DNA of 42,497 bases from assembly GCA_021818475.1 (NCBI GenBank), contig JAKADZ010000009.1, positions 3,904 to 46,400 on the forward strand, written 5' to 3'. This DNA is from Nanobdellota archaeon (GTDB taxonomy: Archaea; Nanobdellota; Nanobdellia; Pacearchaeales; GW2011-AR1). Both the position numbers and the translations under genes were made by a program. Below the pieces are notes generated by a model. It worked only from the letters and a program-made list of their open reading frames with translations, was not told the DNA's origin and made no database searches. This document shows positions 30,585-37,655 of the stretch, in pieces; positions within the stretch are counted from its first letter, which is position 1, and each line of letters begins with the position of its first letter.

Positions 30585-31358
30585 ATGGGTAAAGAAATCA
30601 TTGGTCGCGGAGCAGAAGCAGTTATAATTTTAGAAAATAATTTGGTTATTAAGGACAGGGTTTCAAAATCTTATAGAATAAAAGAGATTGATGAAAAAAT
30701 AAGAAAACAAAGAACGAAGGCAGAAAAAAAACTTCTTGAGAAAGCATCTAAAATAATTAACGCCCCCGACCCATTTCCCCTTGAAAATAATTTTCAGATA
30801 AAAATGCCTTTTATAGAAGGGGAAAAAATTTCTGAAATTCTTAATTCATTATCGGTTAAAGAACAAAAAGAAATTTGCAAAATTGCCGGGCAGGAAATAG
30901 CAAAACTTCATGATGCAGAAATAATTCATGGAGATTTGACGACGAGCAATATGATTTTGGGAACCTCCTGCGGGTTCTTTAATTCGCAACCTCGCTCATT
31001 GCGAATTAAGTGGTTTCCAGCACTCGCGAAATCGCTCACAGTTCCAGCATCCCAACGACAAGAAGTCGTTGAAGGGGGATCTAATAAAAAAATTCCGTCA
31101 GGGGCGGGAGGGCGGGAATTAGTAAACGTCGGTGAACCAAAAATTTTCTTCATAGATTTTGGACTCGGATTTATTTCAAATAAAGTTGAAGACAAAGCAG
31201 TCGATTTGCATTTGCTAAAACAGGCGTTGGAAGCCAAGCATTTTGAAAACTGGAAAATTTTATTTGAAGAAATAGAAAAAGGATATGCAAAAAGTAAAGA
31301 TTCAGAAAAAGTTCTTGAGAGATTAAAAGCAGTTGAGAAAAGAGGAAGATATAAATAA
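30585..31358 (+). CDS. bud32: KEOPS kinase Bud32 with repeat-derived insert
   Basis: Small atypical kinase/ATPase of the KEOPS complex that makes t6A37 on tRNA. Motifs in order: GRGAEA (7-12), KDRVSKSYR, catalytic loop IHGDLTTSNMIL (His115-Leu125), then FFIDFGLG (DFG Asp191), DKAVDLHLLKQAL and the C-terminal VLERLKAVEKRGRYK tail. A normal Bud32 has only a few residues between the catalytic loop and DFG. Here residues 126-184 (59 aa) are extra, encoded by an inverted and palindromic copy of the dispersed repeat (30960-31136) with no stop codon. Total 257 aa against about 200 usual. The kinase core is otherwise intact. Kae1, Cgi121 and Pcc1 are not in the window. Confidence 0.93.
   Translation: MGKEIIGRGAEAVIILENNLVIKDRVSKSYRIKEIDEKIRKQRTKAEKKLLEKASKIINAPDPFPLENNFQIKMPFIEGEKISEILNSLSVKEQKEICKIAGQEIAKLHDAEIIHGDLTTSNMILGTSCGFFNSQPRSLRIKWFPALAKSLTVPASQRQEVVEGGSNKKIPSGAGGRELVNVGEPKIFFIDFGLGFISNKVEDKAVDLHLLKQALEAKHFENWKILFEEIEKGYAKSKDSEKVLERLKAVEKRGRYK
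30960..31137. repeat. Palindromic dispersed repeat inside bud32, in frame
   Basis: Perfect inverted repeats TTAATTCGCAA/TTGCGAATTAA (30979-30989, 30999-31009) and CAACGAC/GTCGTTG (31053-31059, 31065-31071), plus GAACC/GGTTC at the left. CACTCGCGAAATCGCTC (31021-31037) is the reverse complement of the GAGCGATTTCGCGAGTG module. The right end (GGGCGGGAGGGCGGGAATTAGTAAAC) is in direct orientation. Length is a multiple of three and the reading frame stays open. Confidence 0.85.
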
Positions 31359-31359
31359 G

Positions 31360-31438
31360 AAGTATTAGGAACTTGGGTTCTTACTGTTGAGAAACGGAAG
31401 GGGGATATAAACATGGATAGTTAAGGAAATTCTAATTT
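31360..31438. repeat. Repeat fragment behind bud32
   Basis: TTAGGAACTTGGGTTCTTAC is similar to 5085-5103. GAGAAACGGAAGGGGGAT resembles the GAAGGGGGATCTAAT of the bud32 insert. No gene. Confidence 0.45.
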
Positions 31439-31933
31439 TTATTTTTTTACCTTAATCTTAACTTCAATATTCTCATAAATACTACTTATAAATAAATTTA
31501 GGAATTTTCTTATTTTTTCAAAAAATAATATTTTTCCAACTCTTGTTTTTGTAAGTCCTAAAGAAATTAATTCAAACTTTTCTTTGTTCCAATCACAAAA
31601 TAATCTAAAAGAATTCTCATTGAAATAATATTTTGTTTTAATGTCATTGTGAGCTCCTTTATTATTATAATAACTTACGGTCACGTGTATAACTCCATTG
31701 GGTTTTGTTATTCTCCAAAGTTCATGCAAGACTTTATCAGGATAATCTAAGAGTTGTAAAACCTGTCTTGCTTTGATAAAATCATAAGTATTCTCTTTAG
31801 CAGGATAAGGAAGTTCATTAAATTCTACTTTTTTTACACCTTTAATTGCTAAAATATCCCAGTTATCCCATTTAAAATTTTCATCATCTTTTTCAATGTA
31901 TTCCCCACACCCGAAACTAAGTGCTTTTTTCAT
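31439..31933 (-). CDS. SAM-dependent methyltransferase-like protein
   Basis: 164 aa, short class I methyltransferase fold. Motif I is reduced to LSFGCGEYI at the N-terminus. FNELPYPAKENTYDFIKARQVLQLLDYPDKVLHELWRITKPNG is the motif II-III region (acidic end then a proline-glycine turn), as in Methyltransf_11. It lacks the usual N-terminal helix and may be a divergent or non-catalytic member. Target unknown. Confidence 0.65.
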   Translation of the reverse strand: MKKALSFGCGEYIEKDDENFKWDNWDILAIKGVKKVEFNELPYPAKENTYDFIKARQVLQLLDYPDKVLHELWRITKPNGVIHVTVSYYNNKGAHNDIKTKYYFNENSFRLFCDWNKEKFELISLGLTKTRVGKILFFEKIRKFLNLFISSIYENIEVKIKVKK

Positions 31934-32028
31934 TTTTGGATTCCTGTATTAAATCTTTAATAATATTAAAAAAAAATATAACTAAAAATCGCTACTCCGA
32001 AAAGAATTATACCTATTTCCATATTATT

Positions 32029-32050
32029 CATTCCACTAATTTATGGAATG
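32029..32050. promoter_or_regulatory. Operator-like inverted repeat
   Basis: CATTCC(10)GGAATG directly precedes a TATA box (TTTTAAAT, about 32054-32061) that is 25 nt before the winged-helix gene at 32082. The spacing of the half-sites (16 bp centre to centre) suits a dimeric winged-helix protein, so autoregulation is plausible. Confidence 0.5.
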
Positions 32051-32081
32051 TATCTTTTAAATCTTACCATTTATTTATAGA

Positions 32082-32318
32082 ATGAGAAGAAGAGGGTTAG
32101 AAGTAAAAAAGAAAATTCTTCAGATATTAAAGGAAAATGGTGAAATGTCATTGGGCGAATTAGAAAGAAAAACAAATACGAATAATTTAACAATTTTAAA
32201 CCATATCAAAGAATTAGAATTTTTTGAAAAGGTTGAAATAATCAAACATAAACGGAGTGATAAAACGGGAAGACCTTATACTAGTATAAGATTAAAAATT
32301 CAAGATAAACATGAATAG
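32082..32318 (+). CDS. Small winged-helix transcription regulator (paralogue)
   Basis: 78 aa: VKKKILQILKENGEMSLGELE, NTNNLTILNHIKELEFFEKV and wing KHKRSDKTGRPYTSIRLKI. Same layout as the 81-aa protein at 25794. Leaderless by its TATA position. An inverted repeat next to the TATA box may be its own operator. Convergent with the DUF488 gene (no gap: 32318/32319). Confidence 0.75.
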   Translation: MRRRGLEVKKKILQILKENGEMSLGELERKTNTNNLTILNHIKELEFFEKVEIIKHKRSDKTGRPYTSIRLKIQDKHE

Positions 32319-32840
32319 TTAAGGGTAAATCACATTTCCCCTTTTTATCTTTGCAAAATTTGTCAGTTTATGTTCGCGGACAGAATTTATTCCGGTGATT
32401 TCAAAAGATTTAAATCGTTTTGCAAAAAGTGCATCGGCAATTAATGAACGATGACATCTGAATGAGTTCCCTTCAGCACACATAAGCACAATTTTTTTCT
32501 TTCCTCGACTCATTTTTATTAATTTTTCCAATGCATTCTTAAACTCTTTTGTTTGCATATAGTCTGCAAACCCCCTAAAGCTTGAGTTAATCCATCCTTT
32601 ATTAACAGAATTTTTCAAGGGTTTTCTTAGGCCGCCCAATTCTTTAAAATGAAAATATTTTATTTTATTTTTTTCGAGTTTCTTTCCCAATGTTTCTGCA
32701 TTAAAATCAGGATTATACTTTGACCCCGGTATTGTTCTTATATCAATCAAAAAGTTAATTGAATGTGCTTTCAGAATTTTTATAAAATCTGCGATTGGGC
32801 GTGTTGAATACCCCATCAAATAAAACTCCTTATTTCCCAA
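32319..32840 (-). CDS. DUF488 family protein
   Basis: 173 aa. N-terminal strand FYLMGYSTRPIADFIKIL, then INFLIDIRTIPGSKYNPDF (family D-x-R-x-x-P-x-S), YFHFKELGG, and the signature LMCAEGNSFRCHRSLIADAL. Function is not established for the family. The frame opens with TTG at 32840, the base right after the tRNA-Gln discriminator. An ATG at 32816 preceded by AAGGAG is the alternative, but it would cut into the first core strand. Either way the gene has no promoter of its own and should come from the tRNA transcript. Confidence 0.85.
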   Translation of the reverse strand: MGNKEFYLMGYSTRPIADFIKILKAHSINFLIDIRTIPGSKYNPDFNAETLGKKLEKNKIKYFHFKELGGLRKPLKNSVNKGWINSSFRGFADYMQTKEFKNALEKLIKMSRGKKKIVLMCAEGNSFRCHRSLIADALFAKRFKSFEITGINSVREHKLTNFAKIKRGNVIYP

Positions 32841-32948
32841 TAGCCCCCCCAGGATTCGAACCTGGGTCCCAGCCTCTCTTTCAAGGTAACCCGATAATTC
32901 GGATTAGTGACCAAAGGGCTAGATACTTGACCGCTGTACTAGGGGGCT
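32841..32948 (-). tRNA. tRNA-Gln(TTG), 35-nt intron
   Basis: Acceptor AGCCCCC/GGGGGCT with A73 (A1-U72 as in archaeal Gln tRNAs); D stem GTAC/GTAT; anticodon stem TAGCC/GGCTG; T arm CCAGG-TTCGAAT-CCTGG. The intron is 32876-32910 at 37/38. Central helix CTTT/AAAG with bulges GGT and AGA is canonical; the intron folds as TAATCCGA/TCGGGTTA. CTTATAAATC about 30 nt upstream is the TATA box. Confidence 0.93.
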
Positions 32949-33003
32949 CTTTAATAACGAAGAAACTTCTCTAAGATTTATAAGGATTTTGGAGAGAGAT
33001 TTA

Positions 33004-33244
33004 GTTCATCAGCCTTGAGCAGTCTTTCAAAGGGAAAATGAGTGCGAGCGATTTCACGAATGCAGTAAAATTTTAATAGCAACGAGTGAAGTCGGGAGTT
33101 AAAGAAACCGATTAGGTGTCGTTCATCAGCCTTGAGCAGTCTTTCAAAGGGAAAATGAGTGCGAGCGATTTCACGAATGCAGTAAAATTTTAATAGCAAC
33201 GAGTGAAGTCGGGAGTTAAAGAAACCGATTAGGTGTCGTTCATC
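33004..33244. repeat. 117-bp perfect tandem repeat of the dispersed element
   Basis: Copies 33004-33120 and 33121-33237 are identical, followed by 7 bases of a third. Each holds, in order, CAGCCTTGAGCAGTCTTTC, AAAGGGAAAATGAG, GCGAGCGATTTCACGAATGC, GCAACGAGTGAAGTCGGGAG and AAACCGATTAGGTGTCG. This is the most complete version of the element in the window. The minus-strand frame across it is an artefact of 117 being divisible by three. Confidence 0.9.
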
Positions 33245-33280
33245 CAAAAGGTTTAAAAGATTAAATTTCAATTAACTAGA

Positions 33281-33658
33281 ATGGTAAAAAAGACAGAAGA
33301 AATTGAAGAAGTCATGAGCACAAATTCAGAAGAAAAAGAAACTAAAGAAAAAAAGTCTAAAAAGAAAACTCAGGAAGAATTCGAAAAGAAAGTCCTTGAA
33401 CTTCATGAAAAAGGACTTACCGCAGAAAAAATCGGAGAAGCGTTGAAAAAAGAAGGAATTCACTCAAAAGAATTCAGCAAAAAGATATCAGAGATACTTG
33501 GCGGAAGATATACAAACCCCGACTTGAAAAATATTCAGGAAAAACTTACAAAAGTTGAGAAACATGTCGAAAAAAACAAAGGCGACAAGCGTGCAAAAAG
33601 GGAAAAAGAAAGAATTGCCGCTAAATTAAGAAGACTCAAGAAGTACCTTACAAAGTAA
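33281..33658 (+). CDS. rps15: 30S ribosomal protein S15
   Basis: 125 aa. Residues 32-60 (EFEKKVLELHEKGLTAEKIGEALKKEGI) are the archaeal/eukaryotic S15 N-terminal extension. Residues 80-125 (NIQEKLTKVEKHVEKNKGDKRAKREKERIAAKLRRLKKYL) are the core helices that bind 16S rRNA. The first 30 residues are a Glu/Lys-rich extra tail. GGTTTAAAAG about 27 nt upstream gives a leaderless start. Confidence 0.92.
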   Translation: MVKKTEEIEEVMSTNSEEKETKEKKSKKKTQEEFEKKVLELHEKGLTAEKIGEALKKEGIHSKEFSKKISEILGGRYTNPDLKNIQEKLTKVEKHVEKNKGDKRAKREKERIAAKLRRLKKYLTK

Positions 33659-33670
33659 TATTATCAAATA

Positions 33671-33678
33671 GGAGGTGA
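33671..33678 (+). promoter_or_regulatory. Shine-Dalgarno GGAGGTGA that decides the recJ start
   Basis: A full anti-16S match. It overlaps the GTG at 33675, so that codon cannot be the start; the TTG at 33681 has suitable spacing. Confidence 0.6.
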
Positions 33679-33680
33679 AA

Positions 33681-35009
33681 TTGGAATCTAATTATCTTGA
33701 ATCAGCTATAGAATTAATGGCAAATAAGTTCCTAGATGCAATCACAGACAGGGAAATTTTAGTGATAAGCCATTTTGATACAGATGGTATAACTTCTGCA
33801 ACAATTATGATAAAAACTTTGAAAAAACTTGACAAAAGATTTTCTGTAAAAATAGTAAAAAGGGTGGAAGAAGAAACATTCCTGAATTTACCGCAGGATA
33901 AAGTTATAATCTTCCTTGATCTGGCTTCCGGCAGTCTTGATTATCTCTCAAAATTAGATTTGAAAAATATTTTCATTCTTGATCATCATGAAATTTTCCA
34001 GGCAGTTCCGGAAGGAATGAACATTGTAAACCCGCAGTTAAACGGGAAAGAAAAAATAAGCGCATCAAGTTTAACTTACTTGTTCTGCAGGCATTTGAGT
34101 GAGGATAAAGAGTTAGCAAAACTCGCAATATTGGGGATGATAGGAGATTGTATGGAAAAAAGTATAGATAAATTGAATAATTTAATAATCAACGACGGAG
34201 AAGTGAAAAAAAGGAGAGGACTGCTTATTTACCCCTCAACGCGTCCGTTAAACAGAACTCTGGAGTATTGTTCTGATCCGTATATTCCGGAAGTTACAGG
34301 AAATGCGCAGGGGGTAATCCAGTTATTAAGAGATGTTGGACTTTCTCCTGCAAACGGAAAATACAAAAGCCTGATAGAACTTGACGACGAGGAAATGTCA
34401 AAGCTTGTAACTGCAATACTTCTAAAAAATCCTAAGGCAAAAAACAAGGAAATAATTGGAGATATTTTTTTGATAAAATTTTTCAACAAACTAGAAGATG
34501 CAAGGGAATTAAGCGCAATGATAAATGCATGTTCACGGCTTGGGGAAAGTGAAACCGCAATTCAGTTCTGCATGGAATCTCAGAAAGCAAAAAAGAAAGC
34601 GGAACTTATGCACACAAAATACAAGCAGGTTATAATCTCCGGATTAAAATCAGCAAATGAATCTGAAAAAGTTGAAGGGGCAGGTTTTGTTATCATAAAT
34701 GCAAAAGACAAAATAAATGATACAGTAATAGGAACAATCGCAAGCATATTATCAAATTCATCAATTTACGAAGAAGGTACAGTAATAATTACAATGGCTT
34801 ATTACGACGATAAAATAAAAGTCTCTGCAAGAGCAGTAGGAAAAACTGACAGAAATTTAAGGGAACTATTAAGTTCAGTAATTGCCCAAACTGGGGGGGA
34901 AATAGGCGGCCATGAATTTGCTGCAGGATGCATGATTAAACAGGAAAAAGAAAGTGAATTTATAGAAATCTTGAAAAAAAGTTTTGAAATTGAATTAGTA
35001 AAGATTTAA
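33681..35009 (+). CDS. DHH-family RecJ-like exonuclease
   Basis: 442 aa phosphoesterase of the archaeal RecJ/GAN group (Gins-associated nuclease or RNA exonuclease). Motif I VISHFDTDGITSATI, motif II IIFLDLASGS, DHH motif ILDHHEIF, then GDCMEK; the C-terminal DHHA1 domain ends with the RNA/DNA-binding GGEIGGHEFAAGCMI. The start is set at TTG 33681 because a perfect GGAGGTGA covers the GTG at 33675. It lies 16 nt after S15. A Gins51 gene is also present in this window, fitting a replisome role. Confidence 0.9.
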   Translation: MESNYLESAIELMANKFLDAITDREILVISHFDTDGITSATIMIKTLKKLDKRFSVKIVKRVEEETFLNLPQDKVIIFLDLASGSLDYLSKLDLKNIFILDHHEIFQAVPEGMNIVNPQLNGKEKISASSLTYLFCRHLSEDKELAKLAILGMIGDCMEKSIDKLNNLIINDGEVKKRRGLLIYPSTRPLNRTLEYCSDPYIPEVTGNAQGVIQLLRDVGLSPANGKYKSLIELDDEEMSKLVTAILLKNPKAKNKEIIGDIFLIKFFNKLEDARELSAMINACSRLGESETAIQFCMESQKAKKKAELMHTKYKQVIISGLKSANESEKVEGAGFVIINAKDKINDTVIGTIASILSNSSIYEEGTVIITMAYYDDKIKVSARAVGKTDRNLRELLSSVIAQTGGEIGGHEFAAGCMIKQEKESEFIEILKKSFEIELVKI

Positions 35010-35033
35010 AATATAATCATTTCTCTTATTTTT

Positions 35034-35732
35034 ATGGAAGTCGGAGATATAGTATTATGCACTGTAGACAGGATAGTGGGGACAACAGTATTTGTAAAAA
35101 TAGAGGGAACTTCTAATGAGGGAAGTATAGTCTTAAGTGAAATTGCCCCGGGGAGAATCAGGAACATAAGAGACTACGTCGTTCCAAAGAAAAAAATAGT
35201 TTGCAAAATCCTCAGAATTTCTGAATCAGGGAATATTGATTTATCACTAAGAAGGGTAACTCAAAAAGAAAGAAAAGAAGTTGTTGAAAAAAATGAAGTT
35301 GAAAAAAGTTATAGAAGTATCCTAAAGGGAATCCTTGGAGGAGAAGCAGAAAAAACAATCAGTGAAATTTTGAAAGTAGAAGATTTGCCTTCTTTTTTGG
35401 AAGAAGCAAAAATAAATCCTGAAAAATTAGAAAAATTTACTGGCAAAGAGAATGCAAAAAAAATTCTTGATGTTCTTAAAACACAAAAAAAGAAAAAAGC
35501 AGTTGTAAAAAAAGAAGTTCACATGACCACAACAAAACCAAACGGAATAACTCTGATAAAAAATATTCTCGGAATTTTCAAGGGCATAGAGGTAAAATAT
35601 CTGGCCGCAGGAAAATATAGTTTGAGTCTTGAATCAGAAGATATGAAAACTGCAGATAAAAAAATAACAGAAATGATTGCAGTGGCAGAGAAAGAAGCAA
35701 AAAAATCAGGAGTAGAATTTTCTATTAAATAA
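35034..35732 (+). CDS. eif2a: Translation initiation factor 2 alpha subunit
   Basis: 232 aa. S1 domain (1-80: GDIVLCTVDRIVGTTVFVKI, GSIVLSEIAPGRIRNIRDYV, ISESGNIDLSLRRV), helical domain (85-160) and C-terminal alpha/beta domain (about 165-232: GITLIKNILG, ADKKITEMI). Somewhat shorter than the usual 260-275 aa in the helical middle. GATTTAAAATATA at about 35004-35016, overlapping the recJ stop, is the TATA box. Confidence 0.93.
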   Translation: MEVGDIVLCTVDRIVGTTVFVKIEGTSNEGSIVLSEIAPGRIRNIRDYVVPKKKIVCKILRISESGNIDLSLRRVTQKERKEVVEKNEVEKSYRSILKGILGGEAEKTISEILKVEDLPSFLEEAKINPEKLEKFTGKENAKKILDVLKTQKKKKAVVKKEVHMTTTKPNGITLIKNILGIFKGIEVKYLAAGKYSLSLESEDMKTADKKITEMIAVAEKEAKKSGVEFSIK

Positions 35733-35787
35733 ATTATATATTTTCTTTTATAATTAATCTTTTAAATATGAAAATTAAATAATTTTC

Positions 35788-36174
35788 ATGGCAATAAAAA
35801 ATACAAAATATTCTAAAACATTTATTTCTGAAACCAGACAGGAAGATATTTCTATACACGGATCTGCTATATGGAAATATCATCAAGGAGTATCTGAAGA
35901 AGATACTGAATTTAGGCAGAGGGTTATGGACACTTTTGCATTTGAATACGATGGAGAACATAAAGAAGGAAAAGGTTTTGATGGGAGAATATTATATTCT
36001 TTTGAATTTTACGGAACACCACACACAGATAAAAAAGATTCTAAAAAAAATGTTGAATATCAAGCAGAAGCATGCATTAAAAAAGCAGGGGACGAAAAAG
36101 AGTTAGATTCTTGGACAGATTTGGAAAAATTTTTGGTAAAAAATGGGTTTAAACAGGTAAAAGATTCAGAATAA
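35788..36174 (+). CDS. Hypothetical protein
   Basis: 128 aa, hydrophilic, acidic, no membrane segment or signal. Seen: SETRQEDISIHGSAIWKYHQ, FDGRILYSFEFYGTPHTD, then a charged C-terminal helix LDSWTDLEKFLVKNGFKQV. I do not recognise it. TTTTAAATATG 25 nt upstream and archaeal codon use support a real gene with a leaderless mRNA. Confidence 0.6.
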   Translation: MAIKNTKYSKTFISETRQEDISIHGSAIWKYHQGVSEEDTEFRQRVMDTFAFEYDGEHKEGKGFDGRILYSFEFYGTPHTDKKDSKKNVEYQAEACIKKAGDEKELDSWTDLEKFLVKNGFKQVKDSE

Positions 36175-36182
36175 TTTTTCTA

Positions 36183-36355
36183 AAAATCTTATCACTTCTT
36201 TTTCAATTAAGTGGGATTATAAAAGTTAAACCTCACATTAAAAGTTTTTCCTCATTAATAATTTTTATCTGAAATTTCATTCACTTCAAAAAATTCTTTC
36301 AGAATTTTTTGCAAATTTAACAGGAATTTCCCTTGGGGCTGGCGGGAATAAAATG
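36183..36355. repeat. Dispersed repeat composite
   Basis: CTTATCACTTCTTTTTCAAT, TTTTTCCTCATTAATAATTTTT and CCCTTGGGGCTGGCGGGAAT parallel 27322-27420. TTCAAAAAATTC/GAATTTTTTGC hairpins sit between. No gene. Confidence 0.65.
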
Positions 36356-36375
36356 TCATGAACAAAATATATTTT

Positions 36376-37605
36376 CTAGAATAATTTTCCCTGAACTTCA
36401 CCGAGAACTGCTTTTCCGTATTCCCCGTCATAACCAGGCTTGACTTTTATTTTTTCTTCTCTGTTTTTTAAAATTAAATCAATTATTTTTTCATCAACCT
36501 TTTTCGCGGCAAGTTCTTCTTTTGAAACATTCAGCAAAATATTAAATTCATTTCCAAAAATTTCTATAAGATTGTTATATTTTTTCCAGGTAGCTTTGCT
36601 TTCTAAAGTGCTCCCAATTGCAAGGGAAATTAATTCATGAAGAGGGAGAATCCTAAAAAATGGTTTCGCATCTTTTGGAATATATCCTTTTTCATGCAAA
36701 GCCAGATCATTAACTCTGCTGTCTACGCCGATTACTAAAGGTTTTCCACAGACAGGACATATTTCATTTAATTTTTTTGCTTCTTCCGGGGAGCAGGAAA
36801 AATTACAGAGTCTGTGCCCACTCCAGTGATATTTCCCATAAGCAGGATCTGTTTCTATTGTTCCAAAAAAACTTTTATTTATTATCTGTCCGGTTATTCC
36901 CAGATATGAATCTGTTTTATTAAAAATTGTTGCTTCCCTCCCCAGTCTAAACGGCCAGAAGCTATGTGCATCAGAAAAACTAACTATTGCTTTGTCTTTT
37001 AATTCTTCAATTCTCCAGTTCATCTCAGGATCCGATGACATTCCTGTTTCAATAGCATGCACATTTTCAAATTGCTCCTTAAAACATTCTTTCAAAGAAT
37101 CAAAGCCAGACATGCTTCCGAAAATTCCAAACCATGGTGTCCATGCATGAGCAGGAATTATTTCTATTTCCTTGGAAATATTCATCATTTCTTTTACAAA
37201 TTCATCTCCTGGAATTTTGAATATCGGCCTCCCGTCATAATCCCGTTTTCCTTTGGTATCAAGATAAGAATTAATTTTATCAGCAACTTCCAAATTTGGA
37301 ACTAAAATAACAAGATGGATTCTCCTTCCATGCCCCTGAGTATAAATTAAAGAAATTTCCCCTGAAATTATAAAGGGGAAATCTTCATAATAATAAAATC
37401 CTTTCCCATTATCAGTTAATTTTTCTTTTATTTCTTTAAGCCAGAGAGGGTGAGTAAAATCTCCTGTGCCAAGAAGATTTAATCCTTTCACCTTCGCCCA
37501 TTTTACTAAATTTTCAATTGTAATATTCGTGCTACAGGCTCTCGAATATCTTGAATGAATATGGAAATCTCCGAAAAGAAAATTATCAAAATTAATTTTA
37601 TTCAT
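36376..37605 (-). CDS. endoQ: Endonuclease Q (deaminated-base repair)
   Basis: 409 aa PHP-domain endonuclease that nicks DNA 5' of deaminated bases. PHP motifs: GDFHIHSRYS (His15, His17), GTGDFTHPLW, HLVILVPN, PAHAWTPWFG, and FSDAHSFWPFRLGREAT. A zinc site CNFSC ... CPVCGKP is at about residues 270-290, and a helical C-terminal part (HELISLAIG, GNEFNILLNVSKEEL). Order and length agree with characterised archaeal EndoQ. Confidence 0.9.
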   Translation of the reverse strand: MNKINFDNFLFGDFHIHSRYSRACSTNITIENLVKWAKVKGLNLLGTGDFTHPLWLKEIKEKLTDNGKGFYYYEDFPFIISGEISLIYTQGHGRRIHLVILVPNLEVADKINSYLDTKGKRDYDGRPIFKIPGDEFVKEMMNISKEIEIIPAHAWTPWFGIFGSMSGFDSLKECFKEQFENVHAIETGMSSDPEMNWRIEELKDKAIVSFSDAHSFWPFRLGREATIFNKTDSYLGITGQIINKSFFGTIETDPAYGKYHWSGHRLCNFSCSPEEAKKLNEICPVCGKPLVIGVDSRVNDLALHEKGYIPKDAKPFFRILPLHELISLAIGSTLESKATWKKYNNLIEIFGNEFNILLNVSKEELAAKKVDEKIIDLILKNREEKIKVKPGYDGEYGKAVLGEVQGKLF

Positions 37606-37655
37606 AAAGATAAAAGATAAAACGAATTAATAAATTTGATTATAATAAAATGAAA

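Noticed and set aside
31966-32031. 21-residue hydrophobic micro-ORF on the minus strand
   Set aside because: It could be a tiny membrane protein, but it overlaps the operator-like repeat and nothing beyond length and hydrophobicity supports it.
32978-33271. 97-codon open frame on the minus strand
   Set aside because: It is the 117-bp tandem repeat read through; 117 is divisible by three.
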